Shown: positions 1-7,130, counted from the stretch's first letter. The stretch is DNA of 13,023 nt from an uncultured Bacilli bacterium (GCA_947624635.1 CANQLF010000015.1:1-13023), one strand, 5' to 3'. Notes: generated by a model from the letters alone, not told the origin. A program made the numbers and translations.

Positions 1-44
1 TACCATATCCACAAGTGGAGGTGCATAATGGAGACAAATTATAA
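1..44 (+). CDS. 3' end of an upstream gene, probably MscS-type mechanosensitive channel (partial)
   Basis: Only the last 13 codons are inside the window, read in the frame starting at base 3 and ending with TAA at 42-44. They spell PYPQVEVHNGDKL. A (I)P(Y/F)PQ...VH tail is typical of the cytoplasmic C-terminus of small-conductance mechanosensitive channels. From memory, an MscS-like gene often precedes DUF951 and ychF in Bacilli. The frame overlaps the DUF951 start by 17 bases, which would couple translation of the two. The other forward frame with a stop (TAA at 26-28) gives a less protein-like tail. The identity rests on a very short match and on context, so it is tentative. Confidence 0.5.
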   Translation, partial: PYPQVEVHNGDKL

Positions 45-213
45 ATTAGGTACTAGGTTAGTTATGAAAAAACAACATCCATGCGGTAACAATATATTTG
101 AAGTTATAAGACTTGGTGCAGATATAAAAATAAAATGCATAAATTGTGGTAGAACAATTATGATACCTAGAGTAGAAATAAATAAAAAAATAAAGAAAGT
201 GGAGGGAGATTAA
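28..213 (+). CDS. DUF951 family small protein (YyzM-like)
   Basis: A 61-residue protein matching the DUF951 pattern: a KKxHPCG segment (residues 14-20), a VIRLGADIKIKC segment (27-37), then CINCGR and a PRVE tail. Cys19, Cys37 and Cys40 (the last two as CxxC), perhaps with His17, could form a small metal site. That is inference, because the molecular role of the family is not established to my knowledge. An SD-like GGAGGTG at 17-23 fits the ATG at 28. The stop TAA (211-213) shares its last base with the ATG of the next gene, so the two are translationally coupled. Its position upstream of ychF is the conserved one in Bacilli (B. subtilis yyzM next to yyaF), although here a transporter lies between them. 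Family membership is confident, function unknown. Confidence 0.85.
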   Translation: METNYKLGTRLVMKKQHPCGNNIFEVIRLGADIKIKCINCGRTIMIPRVEINKKIKKVEGD

Positions 214-1781
214 TGAGAAGAAAGAAAGAAAAAAAAGTAATTAGTCCAATTACAGTGTTTTTCATTTTAATAGTCATAACAATTGTGCTTAGTGCAGTAC
301 TTAGTGGACTTGGGAAAATACAAATTGGAAATAATTATCCATTTTCATTCCTATCACAAGGAAATTATAATACTATAAATAGTGTTACAGGAGAATTAGA
401 AAATCAAATTGTTGAAGTAAATTCTTTGCTTAACAGAAGTGGAATTCAGTATATAATTGGAAATGCATTAAATAATTTTATAACATTTTCACCACTTAGT
501 ATGTTATTAATAATGTTAATTGGTTTAGCTGTAGCTGAAAAATCAGGATTAATTAAAACACTTACTTTATCTTTTAATCCAAGAACTCCAAATTATGTTT
601 TTACAATGCTAATAATGTTATTCAGTGTTATATTAACTATATCAAGTGATATAGGTTATGTTATTATGATACCTCTTGCTGCACTTATTTTCATGATTAA
701 TAAAAGAAATCCTTTAGGTGGTATAATAGCTGCTTTTGCAGGTGTTGCAGGTGGTTATGGAATAAATTTAATGTTTGGATCATTAGATATTGCGCTTTCT
801 AATTATTCAACCACTGCAGCAGCTTTATTAGATCCTAAATATAATGTTGGGTTATCTGGAAATATATTTTTTATGGTTATAGCTACTATTTGTTTAGTAA
901 TTATAGGAACAATAATTACAGAAAAAATGGTAATACCTAAATTACCTAGTAGATTAGAAGAAACAGATGAATTATTTATTGTTGAAAAGAACGAAAAAAG
1001 AGGTGTAATATTTTCATGTATTGCATCGCTATTCGTAGTTTTAATTTTCTTATATATGATAATACCTGGGCTTCCTTTTTCAGGATTACTTCTAGATACA
1101 ACTGCGACTGGATACATGAATCAATTATTAGGTTCTAATTCTTATTTCCAACAAGGTTTAGTAGTAACACTTTCTGCTATATTGTTTGTTGCAGGATTGT
1201 TCTATGGAATAGGAGCAAAAACTATTAAAAGCGATAAAACAGTTGTGAATTATATTACTTCATCTTTAAATAGTATTGGTTATATTATTGTACTTATATT
1301 TTTCGCATCAGAATTTATTGCTATATTTAAACAAACAAATATTGGTACAATTATTAATGTATGGCTTATAAATATACTTAAAATGGGAAATATTAGTGGA
1401 CTACCACTTATTATAATATTCTTTATATTCGTTATACTTGGCAATATTGTACTTCCTTCACCAAACATTAAGTGGTCTATGATGGCACCATCTATTGTTC
1501 CATTATTTATGCAATCTAATATGACACCTGAGTTTACACAAATGATTTATAGAAGTGCATTATCAGTTGGAAATCTTGTTACACCACTTCTTGCATTTTA
1601 TTGTGTCTATTTAGGATATTTACAAATATATAATAAAAAAGAAGATACTATAACGATTGGAACATCATTTAAATATATTAGACCTTATTTTCTAATATTT
1701 AGTCTTATGTTCTTGCTACTTATTGTAATTTGGTATATAATAGGGGCACCAATCGGACCAGGGGTAGGACCTACATTATAA
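213..1781 (+). CDS. AbgT-family transporter (p-aminobenzoyl-glutamate / antimetabolite transporter family)
   Basis: A 522-residue polytopic membrane protein with a basic N-terminus (MRRKKEKK) followed by about ten hydrophobic segments. AbgT-family signatures are visible in order: SPITVFFIL near residue 11, VSLL-like and NFITFSPLSMLL around 70-99, GLAVAEKSGLI (104-114), SSDIGYVIMIPLAALIF (144-160), the glycine-rich FAGVAGGYGINLMFGSLD (175-192), TEKMVIPKL (236-244), PSPNIKWSMMAPSIVPLFM (415-433), the SVGNLVTPL hairpin (451-459) and the closing GAPIGPG. Characterised members (AbgT, MtrF, YdaH) move p-aminobenzoyl-glutamate or export sulfonamide-type antimetabolites as sodium- or proton-coupled dimers. 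The substrate here is not predictable. The SD GGAGGGAG (201-208) lies inside the end of DUF951, and the start overlaps that stop by one base. It ends just before the ychF SD, so the genes appear to form one operon. Confidence 0.88.
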   Translation: MRRKKEKKVISPITVFFILIVITIVLSAVLSGLGKIQIGNNYPFSFLSQGNYNTINSVTGELENQIVEVNSLLNRSGIQYIIGNALNNFITFSPLSMLLIMLIGLAVAEKSGLIKTLTLSFNPRTPNYVFTMLIMLFSVILTISSDIGYVIMIPLAALIFMINKRNPLGGIIAAFAGVAGGYGINLMFGSLDIALSNYSTTAAALLDPKYNVGLSGNIFFMVIATICLVIIGTIITEKMVIPKLPSRLEETDELFIVEKNEKRGVIFSCIASLFVVLIFLYMIIPGLPFSGLLLDTTATGYMNQLLGSNSYFQQGLVVTLSAILFVAGLFYGIGAKTIKSDKTVVNYITSSLNSIGYIIVLIFFASEFIAIFKQTNIGTIINVWLINILKMGNISGLPLIIIFFIFVILGNIVLPSPNIKWSMMAPSIVPLFMQSNMTPEFTQMIYRSALSVGNLVTPLLAFYCVYLGYLQIYNKKEDTITIGTSFKYIRPYFLIFSLMFLLLIVIWYIIGAPIGPGVGPTL

Positions 1782-1793
1782 GGAGGTATGATT

Positions 1794-2891
1794 ATGAGTT
1801 TAACAGCCGGAATAGTTGGTTTACCGAATGTTGGTAAATCAACTTTATTTAATGCAATTACTAAAAAAAATATTTTAGCTGCAAATTATCCTTTTGCTAC
1901 AATAGATCCAAATGTTGGAATGGTTACAGTACCAGATAAAAGAATGGATACTTTAGTTGATATGTATACACCACTTAGTGTAGTACCAACTATGTTTGAA
2001 TTTACTGATATAGCTGGACTTGTTAAGGGTGCATCAACAGGTGAAGGTTTAGGTAATAAGTTTTTATCACATATAAGAGAAGTAGATGCAATATGTGAAG
2101 TTGTAAGATGTTTTGAAGATGAAAATATAACACATGTAGAAGGTGCGGTAGATCCTATAAGAGATATTGAAATAATCAATATTGAACTTATTTTATCTGA
2201 TTTAGAAATAGTAGAAAACAGAATTAATAGAATAGAAAAAAAAGCTAAAACTTCGAGAGAAAAAGATGTAGTATTTGAATATGAATTAATGGTTAGAATT
2301 AGAGATAGCTTGCAAAAAAATGTTCCTGCAAGATTCTTAGAATATTCAAAAGAAGAATTAGAAATTTTAAAACCATTTAACCTAATTACTATGAAACCAT
2401 TTATATATGTTGCAAATATAAAAGAAAGTGATATTAATAGTGAAAATAAATACGTAGAGAAGGTATGCGATTACGCAAAGAGCGAAAACGCTGAAGTAGT
2501 AGTGTTATGTGCGAAAATTGAATCTGAATTAAGTGAACTAACAGATGATGAAAAAGAATTATTTTTAGAAGAACTTGGAATAAAAGAAAGTGGCCTTGAT
2601 AAATTAATCAATGCAACCTATCATCTATTAGGACTTGCAACATTCTTTACTGCTGGAGAAAAAGAAGTTAGAGCTTGGACTTTTAAAAGGGGAATGAAAG
2701 CTCCAGATTGTGCAGGTATAATACACACTGACTTTAAACGTGGATTTATAAAAGCGGAAGTAATGAGCTATGATGATCTAGTTAAATACGGAAGCGAAAA
2801 ACAGGTTAAAGAAACTGGTAAAATGAGACTTGAAGGTAAAGAGTATATAATGCAAGATGGAGATATTTGTTATTTTAGATTTAACGTATAA
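1794..2891 (+). CDS. ychF: Redox-regulated ATPase YchF (Obg-related TRAFAC protein)
   Basis: A 365-residue YchF/OLA1 ATPase, a ribosome-associated P-loop protein that prefers ATP to GTP. Visible are the P-loop GLPNVGKS (9-16), the G3 motif DIAGL (72-76), and the non-canonical G4 motif NIKE (208-211) in place of NKxD, which explains the ATP preference of the family. The helical insert spans about residues 130-200. A C-terminal TGS domain begins at FFTAGEKEVRAW (about 284) and the protein ends in the typical FNV. I place the start at ATG 1794 and not the in-frame ATG 1788. The SD AGGAGG (1781-1786) is 7 bases from 1794 but only one base from 1788, and the family begins M(S/G)LTAGIVGLPN. The SD begins at the stop of the transporter gene, so it is in the same operon. 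Confidence 0.97.
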   Translation: MSLTAGIVGLPNVGKSTLFNAITKKNILAANYPFATIDPNVGMVTVPDKRMDTLVDMYTPLSVVPTMFEFTDIAGLVKGASTGEGLGNKFLSHIREVDAICEVVRCFEDENITHVEGAVDPIRDIEIINIELILSDLEIVENRINRIEKKAKTSREKDVVFEYELMVRIRDSLQKNVPARFLEYSKEELEILKPFNLITMKPFIYVANIKESDINSENKYVEKVCDYAKSENAEVVVLCAKIESELSELTDDEKELFLEELGIKESGLDKLINATYHLLGLATFFTAGEKEVRAWTFKRGMKAPDCAGIIHTDFKRGFIKAEVMSYDDLVKYGSEKQVKETGKMRLEGKEYIMQDGDICYFRFNV

Positions 2892-2907
2892 TAATATGAA
2901 TATTTAC

Positions 2908-2951
2908 TGACAATCATACTGAAAATTAATAATTTTTCAGTATGATTGTCA
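2908..2951. terminator. Perfect 18-bp inverted repeat downstream of ychF, possible atypical terminator
   Basis: The arms TGACAATCATACTGAAAA (2908-2925) and TTTTCAGTATGATTGTCA (2934-2951) are exact reverse complements around an 8-base loop. The hairpin lies 17 bases after the ychF stop and ahead of the rpsF promoter, where a terminator is expected. No T-run follows the stem on either strand, so it is not a canonical intrinsic terminator. It may stop transcription inefficiently, stabilise the 3' end, or be a protein-binding palindrome. Confidence 0.5.
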
Positions 2952-3015
2952 AAATTAATAACATATATAAATCATTTTCCTGTAAAAAATTAATAAAATT
3001 AATATGTAAAATATA

Positions 3016-3044
3016 TTTACATATTTTTTTTACTTTGTTATAAT
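3016..3044 (+). promoter_or_regulatory. Sigma-A-type promoter of the rpsF-ssb-rpsR operon
   Basis: TTTACA (3016-3021) and a perfect TATAAT (3039-3044) are separated by 17 bases. The transcript should start near 3051, giving a leader of about 60 nt before rpsF. Confidence 0.8.
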
Positions 3045-3050
3045 ATTTAA

Positions 3051-3110
3051 GCGAGTACTAGTTTACTCCTTGCTTTGATAAAAAGCCGATAGACCAAAGG
3101 GAGGTGTGAT
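3051..3110 (+). ncRNA. S6:S18-type ribosomal protein leader (autoregulatory mRNA element)
   Basis: The short 5' leader of rpsF holds a first hairpin, GAGTA (3053-3057) with TACTC (3064-3068). A second stem, CTTTG (3073-3077) with CAAAG (3095-3099), encloses an asymmetric loop with the CCG triplet at 3086-3088 in a GCCGATAGACC context. Leaders of this kind in bacterial rpsF operons present a CCG-containing loop that mimics the S6:S18 site on 16S rRNA and lets the S6:S18 complex repress its own mRNA. The alternative pairing CTCCTT (3066-3071) with AGGGAG (3098-3103) would cover the SD, a plausible off-state. The fold was drawn by eye. The position and CCG loop support the call, but a covariance-model search was not possible. 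Confidence 0.65.
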
Positions 3111-3113
3111 TTT

Positions 3114-3404
3114 ATGACAAGATATGAAATCATGTATATTGTAAGACCTAATTTAGAAGAAGATGCAATAAAAAAAGTAAATGAATCATTCGTTAAAGTA
3201 TTAACAGATAATGGTGCATCAAATGTTGAATCTAAAGAATTAGGACAAAAACAATTAGCTTATGAAATTAAAAATTATAAAACAGGTTATTATTTTTTAA
3301 TTAACTTAGAAGCTAATGATACAAAAGCAATAGATGAATTTGATCGTCTAGCACTTATTAGTGAAGATGTTGTTCGTCATTTAATAATCAATTTAGATAA
3401 ATAG
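3114..3404 (+). CDS. rpsF: 30S ribosomal protein bS6
   Basis: A 96-residue bS6, the usual size for the family. It opens TRYEIMYIVRPNLEEDAI, has the conserved LAYEIKNYKTGYYFLINLEA strand pair in the middle and ends LALISEDVVRHLIINLDK. bS6 binds the central domain of 16S rRNA as a heterodimer with bS18, whose gene lies two genes downstream. The SD GGGAGGTG lies 5' of ATG 3114. It is the first gene of the rpsF-ssb-rpsR operon, read from the promoter at 3016-3044 through the structured leader. It lacks the long acidic C-terminal tail of proteobacterial S6. Confidence 0.97.
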   Translation: MTRYEIMYIVRPNLEEDAIKKVNESFVKVLTDNGASNVESKELGQKQLAYEIKNYKTGYYFLINLEANDTKAIDEFDRLALISEDVVRHLIINLDK

Positions 3405-3422
3405 AAAAAAGAGGTATTAGAA

Positions 3423-3911
3423 ATGAATAAAGTTGTAATTGTAGGAAGATTAACAAGAGATCCAGATTTGAGATATCCATCAACAAACGTTCCAGTTGCG
3501 AATTTTACTGTTGCAGTAAATCGTCCATTTGAAAATCAAAATGGAGAGAGAGTAGCTGATTTTATAAATGTTATAGTATGGAGAAATCAAGCTGAAAATG
3601 TTAAAAAATACGTAGGTAAAGGTAGTTTAGTTGGTGTAGAAGGTAGAATTCAAACGAGAAATTACGATGGCGCAGATGGAAAGAAAGTGTATGTTACTGA
3701 AGTAGTTGCTGATAGAGTAGAATTCTTAGAATCTAGAAATGCTTCTCAAGCAAGAATGGCTTCAGAAAATAATTACACAACTCAATCTGAACCACAAATG
3801 AATACACCTGAAGAAGAAGTGCCACAACCTACTACAAATATTGAAGAAGAAGATCCATTTGCTAATTTTGGTAATGAAATAGAAATTAGTGATGATGATT
3901 TACCATTTTAA
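3423..3911 (+). CDS. ssb: Single-stranded DNA-binding protein SSB
   Basis: A 162-residue SSB. The N-terminal OB-fold (about residues 1-105) starts MNKVVIVGRLTRDPDLRY and contains FTVAVNRPF, FINVIVWRNQAENVKKYVGKG and the TEVVADRVEFL closing strand. A glutamine-, asparagine- and proline-rich flexible linker (about 110-150) follows. The extreme C-terminus is the acidic tip DDDLPF, the docking peptide for repair and replication partners. It forms a tetramer that coats ssDNA during replication, repair and recombination. The ATG at 3423 follows the SD GAGGT (3411-3415). It lies 18 bases after rpsF and is followed by rpsR, the classic arrangement in Bacilli. Confidence 0.97.
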   Translation: MNKVVIVGRLTRDPDLRYPSTNVPVANFTVAVNRPFENQNGERVADFINVIVWRNQAENVKKYVGKGSLVGVEGRIQTRNYDGADGKKVYVTEVVADRVEFLESRNASQARMASENNYTTQSEPQMNTPEEEVPQPTTNIEEEDPFANFGNEIEISDDDLPF

Positions 3912-3934
3912 AAATTAAAAAGGAGGAACTCATA

Positions 3935-4153
3935 ATGGCAGAATTTCATGGAAGAAAAAGAAAAAAAATATGTCAAATGTGTGCCGGTAAAGATGTTAAT
4001 TATAAAGATGTAGATATAATTAAAAAATATATTAACGAATCAGGTAAAATATTACCTAGAAGAGTTACAGGTGCATGTGCTAAACATCAAAGATATATTG
4101 CAATGCAAGTTAAAAGAGCAAGATTCATTGGTCTAGTACCATTTAAAAAATAA
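3935..4153 (+). CDS. rpsR: 30S ribosomal protein bS18, zinc-binding (C+) form
   Basis: A 72-residue bS18 with the family core KDVDIIKKYINESGKILPRRVTG (about residues 24-46) and the basic C-terminus KRARFIGLVPF. Cys13 and Cys16 (CQMC) and Cys48 with His51 (CAKH) form a complete CxxC...CxxH set, so this is the zinc-ribbon C+ version, unlike the Cys-less form I recall for B. subtilis RpsR. It sits on the 30S platform with bS6. A strong SD, AAGGAGGA, precedes ATG 3935. It is the last gene of the operon, and its stop is followed immediately by a terminator hairpin. Confidence 0.96.
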   Translation: MAEFHGRKRKKICQMCAGKDVNYKDVDIIKKYINESGKILPRRVTGACAKHQRYIAMQVKRARFIGLVPFKK

Positions 4154-4186
4154 AGAAATAAGTTTTTAGACGCTTATTTCTTTTTT
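4152..4186. terminator. Bidirectional intrinsic terminator between rpsR and the convergent XRE gene
   Basis: AAAGAAATAAG (4152-4162) pairs perfectly with CTTATTTCTTT (4173-4183) around a 10-base loop and runs into T's to 4186 on the + strand. On the minus strand the stem is followed by a T-rich stretch (complement of 4141-4150). The hairpin overlaps the rpsR stop codon and the last bases of the convergent XRE gene. Confidence 0.8.
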
Positions 4187-4645
4187 CTTATATTTATCAA
4201 GTTCGTTTGATTCAATTCTTCCACAAATATAATCTATAGATGTTTTAGTAAGTTCACAAAATAATACTAGTTTCTTAGTGGGGATTAGATACTCACCTTT
4301 TTCATAATAACTTATCATGTTTTGATTGACATCTAAATAGTTTGCAACATCTAATTGCGATAATCCATTTTTTAATCTTTCTTCTTTAAATTTTGTATGT
4401 AAATATTTAATATTAATTTCGCCCATATTATCATATTTTTTATTTTTAGAAAATCCAAATAAATAGTCAATACTTATATTTAATTTATTAACAATTAAGT
4501 TAAGTGTAGGAATAGGAATATCGTTTATTCCACATTCATATTTCGAATATGTGCTTCTATTTAATCCGATTTTCTCTGCAAAAGATGTTTGTGAATAATC
4601 ATTATCCTCCCTTAAATTTCTTAATATTTGGTAGTACTTCAACAT
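4166..4645 (-). CDS. Tandem-HTH XRE-family transcriptional regulator
   Basis: A 159-residue protein with two consecutive HTH_3/XRE domains. The first spans about residues 6-64, with the recognition region SQTSFAEKIGLNRSTYSKYECG and the closing IPIPTLNLIVNKLNISIDYLFG. The second spans about 84-142, with LSQLDVANYLDVNQNMISYYEKGEY-type sequence and the same LCE/LTKTSIDYICG ending. The repeat of the whole unit suggests internal duplication, letting one chain contact a two-part operator. There is no effector or peptidase domain. It starts at the ATG complementary to 4643-4645 with only a weak GGTGAT SD. It lies 95 bases downstream of clpP on the same strand with no clear terminator between, so read-through from clpP is possible. 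It is convergent with rpsR. The target is unknown, but control of clpP is a reasonable guess from position. Confidence 0.88.
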   Translation of the reverse strand: MLKYYQILRNLREDNDYSQTSFAEKIGLNRSTYSKYECGINDIPIPTLNLIVNKLNISIDYLFGFSKNKKYDNMGEINIKYLHTKFKEERLKNGLSQLDVANYLDVNQNMISYYEKGEYLIPTKKLVLFCELTKTSIDYICGRIESNELDKYKKKEISV

Positions 4646-4698
4646 TTACATCACCATTTTAATTGTATGATGATATTTAATAATTGGTAAAATTTGGG

Positions 4699-4704
4699 AT
4701 TATA
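4699..4704 (-). promoter_or_regulatory. Possible -10 element for the XRE gene
   Basis: A perfect TATAAT on the minus strand lies 54 bases upstream of the XRE start codon. No good -35 hexamer is present at 16-18 bases, so this is a weak or activator-dependent promoter at best. Confidence 0.3.
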
Positions 4705-4740
4705 GCTGATATTTACAAACATAATTGTCTTATAATGTTG

Positions 4741-5313
4741 CTATTTTATAATGTTATCTACAATTCCGTATTCCAATGCTTCATCTGATGACATAAAATT
4801 ATCTCTCTCTGTATCCTGTTCAATCTTTTTCAAATCTTGATTTGTATTTTTTGCTAGTATCTTATTCAATTTATCTCTCATTTTTAATATTCTCTCTGCC
4901 GCAATTTTTATTTCTGTAGCTTGTCCTTGTGCGCCTCCTAGTGGCTGATGTATCATCACTTCAGAATTAGGTAATGCATATCTTTTTCCTTTTTCACCAC
5001 TCGATAAAAGAAATGCCCCCATACTAGCTGCAATACCAATACAATTAGTTGAAACATCACTTTTAACGAAATTCATTGTATCATATATTGCCATACCACT
5101 AGTAACAGATCCACCAGGAGAATTAATATACATGTGAATATCATCATGACTAACTGAATCTAAATAAAGCAGTTGTGCAATAACACTATTTGAATTATTA
5201 TCATCTATTTCTCCACTAAGTAATATTATCCTATCTTTAAGTAATCTAGAATAAATATCATAAGCTCTTTCCCCCATACTATTTTTTTCAATTACTGTTG
5301 GAATTAAATTCAT
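4741..5313 (-). CDS. clpP: ATP-dependent Clp protease proteolytic subunit ClpP
   Basis: A 190-residue ClpP serine peptidase. Fourteen such subunits form the chamber that ClpX/ClpC-type unfoldases feed. The catalytic triad is visible: Ser97 in GIAASMGAF, His122 in MIHQPLGG and Asp171 in DTERDNFM. The oxyanion-loop YINSPGGSVTSGMAIYD is intact. I choose the third in-frame start (complement of 5311-5313), giving MNLIPTVIE, the exact Bacilli ClpP N-terminus. The GGGTGAT SD-like sequence lies at the right distance from this ATG, while the upstream GTG (5323-5325) and ATG (5320-5322) overlap it. It stops right after GIVDNIIK and so lacks a C-terminal extension. It is divergent from the kinase gene, with a palindrome in its promoter region. 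No tandem CtsR-type heptads are seen. Confidence 0.97.
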   Translation of the reverse strand: MNLIPTVIEKNSMGERAYDIYSRLLKDRIILLSGEIDDNNSNSVIAQLLYLDSVSHDDIHMYINSPGGSVTSGMAIYDTMNFVKSDVSTNCIGIAASMGAFLLSSGEKGKRYALPNSEVMIHQPLGGAQGQATEIKIAAERILKMRDKLNKILAKNTNQDLKKIEQDTERDNFMSSDEALEYGIVDNIIK

Positions 5314-5332
5314 TTTTTTCATCACCCAATAA

Positions 5333-5349
5333 TAATTTAGTCTAAATTA
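5333..5349. promoter_or_regulatory. 17-bp palindrome at the clpP transcription start, operator candidate
   Basis: TAATTTAG-T-CTAAATTA is a perfect inverted repeat (8-bp arms, one central base). It covers the predicted clpP transcription start, immediately upstream of the clpP SD. Such placement is typical of a repressor site. The binding protein is unknown. Confidence 0.4.
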
Positions 5350-5378
5350 ATAATTTTATTCATAAATTTATATGACAA
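5350..5378 (-). promoter_or_regulatory. Candidate clpP promoter
   Basis: On the minus strand TTGTCA (complement of 5373-5378) and AATTAT (complement of 5350-5355) are 17 bases apart. The -10 is a 4/6 match. The -35 overlaps that of the divergent kinase promoter. Confidence 0.45.
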
Positions 5379-5400
5379 AATACTAAGTTTTTGGTAGAAT
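5372..5400 (+). promoter_or_regulatory. Promoter of the TGS-kinase gene
   Basis: ATGACA (5372-5377) and TAGAAT (5395-5400) are 17 bases apart, each a 5/6 match to consensus, with a start expected near 5407. This excludes the alternative upstream TTG start of the ORF at 5391 and supports translation from 5430. Confidence 0.6.
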
Positions 5401-5429
5401 ATAGTTATAAGAGAATAAGAGGGATATTT

Positions 5430-7094
5430 ATGAATGATATAATTAATATAACAATTAATAATGAGACAAAACAATATTCCAAAGGAATTACTGGATTAGA
5501 ATTAAGTAAATATTATAAATCAACATTGCCAAATGATATATTAGCAATGAATGTAAATGGTAAATTTACAACATTAAATACTAAAATTACGAGAAATTGT
5601 AATATTGAATTTATAGATTATATGAATCGTGACGGTAATAGGATGTATGTAAATGGTCTTAAATTTCTACTTATAATTGCAGTTAAAGAATTGTTTGGTA
5701 ATAGTAGTGATGTATCTTTTGAACATTCTATTGATAAAGGAATATACTGTAATTTAAAATTAAATAGAATAATAGATGATAATATTTTCAATGATATAAC
5801 TCAAAAAATCAAGGAAATAGTTAATTGTGATTTTCAAATTGAAATGCTAGGTGTAACTAAAAAAGATTTAATAGATTTTTATAGAAAAACAAATCAATTT
5901 GAAAAAATCAAAAATTTAAAAGTTATGACTGAAGATTATGCTTCACTTATAAAATGCAAAAATTATTATGGATATTTCTATGGATATTTACCTATATCAA
6001 CTGGATATTTAAAGGATTTTGCTTTGACCTATTTAGGAAATAATAAAATGGTATTAAGATATCCTGTACTTAGAGGTAATGGTTCTATTCCAGAATATAT
6101 TCATCATGAAAAAATAATTGAAGTATTTGATGATTATTCAAAGTGGATAGATATAATGGAAGTATCTAATGTGGGAAGTTTAAATGAAATTGTATCGAAT
6201 GGTGAAATAAATGATTTTATCATGATGAATGAAGTATTACAAAATAATAAACTTATGGATATAGCTAAAAATGTATATAAAGTAAAAGATAAAATAAATA
6301 TGGTTTTAATAGCTGGGCCATCCTCTTCTGGAAAAACCACTACTGCTCATAAATTTTGTATGTATTTAAAATCTTTGGGATTAAATCCACATATAATATC
6401 TACTGATGATTATTTTTTAAATAGAGAAGAATCACCAAAAGATGAAAATGGTGAGTATGATTTTGAAAGTATAGATACAATAGACTTGAAATTGTTTAAT
6501 GAACACTTAGCAAAATTGATTAAAGGAGAAAAAGTGGATGTACCAACATTTAATTTTATTAAAGGTGAGAAAGAATTTGGAAATAGATTTTTACAACTAA
6601 AAGAAAACGATATTTTAATAATAGAGGGGCTTCATACACTAAATGAAAAACTTACATCTTCTATTCCAAGAGATAAGAAATTAAAAATATACATAAGTCC
6701 ATTTACACCACTTAGTATTGATAATCATAATCATATATCCACATCTGATGTAAGATTACTTAGAAGAATAGTAAGAGATTATCGTACTAGAGGAAGTAAT
6801 GTTGAAAATACTCTTAAAATGTGGGATAAGGTAAGGTCAGGAGAAGAAAAAAATGTTTTTCCATTTCAAGATGAAGCAGATTATGTATTTAATACAGCTC
6901 TAATCTATGAGGTGGGAGTTCTTAAGATTTATGTGGAGCCTCTTTTATTCACTGTAGAAGAAGAGTCCCCATACTATGAAGAAGCAAAAAGGCTCATAAC
7001 GTTCTTGAAAATATTTTTACCTATACCTTCAGATAATGTTCCAAATGATTCTATATTACGTGAATTTATTGGAAAAAGTTGTTTTTATGAATAA
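5430..7094 (+). CDS. TGS / ThrRS editing-like / uridine-kinase-type fusion (nucleoside kinase family)
   Basis: A 554-residue three-part protein. Residues 1-63 form a TGS domain (INITINNETKQY... ITRNCNIEFID). Residues about 67-180 resemble the second additional (editing) domain of threonyl-tRNA synthetase, with GLKFLLIIAVKELFG and FEHSIDKGIYCNLK. The histidines of the zinc or editing site appear to be missing, so this part is probably non-catalytic. Residues about 288-500 are a uridine-kinase/phosphoribulokinase-type P-loop kinase: Walker A GPSSSGKTT (296-304), STDDYF (324-329), EGLHTLN (399-405), and the R-rich LLRRIVRDYRTRG lid (443-455). This architecture is a recognised family usually annotated as uridine or nucleoside kinase, but the true substrate is uncertain. 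The ATG at 5430 follows AGAGGGA; the longer TTG start lies inside the promoter. gap follows after 36 bases and may be co-transcribed. Confidence 0.88.
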   Translation: MNDIINITINNETKQYSKGITGLELSKYYKSTLPNDILAMNVNGKFTTLNTKITRNCNIEFIDYMNRDGNRMYVNGLKFLLIIAVKELFGNSSDVSFEHSIDKGIYCNLKLNRIIDDNIFNDITQKIKEIVNCDFQIEMLGVTKKDLIDFYRKTNQFEKIKNLKVMTEDYASLIKCKNYYGYFYGYLPISTGYLKDFALTYLGNNKMVLRYPVLRGNGSIPEYIHHEKIIEVFDDYSKWIDIMEVSNVGSLNEIVSNGEINDFIMMNEVLQNNKLMDIAKNVYKVKDKINMVLIAGPSSSGKTTTAHKFCMYLKSLGLNPHIISTDDYFLNREESPKDENGEYDFESIDTIDLKLFNEHLAKLIKGEKVDVPTFNFIKGEKEFGNRFLQLKENDILIIEGLHTLNEKLTSSIPRDKKLKIYISPFTPLSIDNHNHISTSDVRLLRRIVRDYRTRGSNVENTLKMWDKVRSGEEKNVFPFQDEADYVFNTALIYEVGVLKIYVEPLLFTVEEESPYYEEAKRLITFLKIFLPIPSDNVPNDSILREFIGKSCFYE

Positions 7095-7130
7095 TGTTTG
7101 ATAAAATAAATTTGAAAGGATTGATAAATT

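Noticed and set aside
803..1468. Minus-strand ORFs inside the AbgT-family gene, and similar opposite-strand ORFs inside ychF, the kinase, gap and the glycosyltransferase
   Set aside because: They lack SD sequences and family features and lie fully within well-supported genes.
4730..4755. Direct repeat TTATAATGTT at 4730-4739 and 4746-4755 around the clpP stop, including a TATAAT on the + strand
   Set aside because: Ten-base AT-rich repeats are expected by chance here, half lies in coding sequence, and the + strand TATAAT has no -35 and points into the antisense of clpP.
5326..5429. CtsR operator upstream of clpP
   Set aside because: No tandem GGTCAAA-type heptads; ATGACAAAA near 5372 is better read as the -35 of the kinase promoter.
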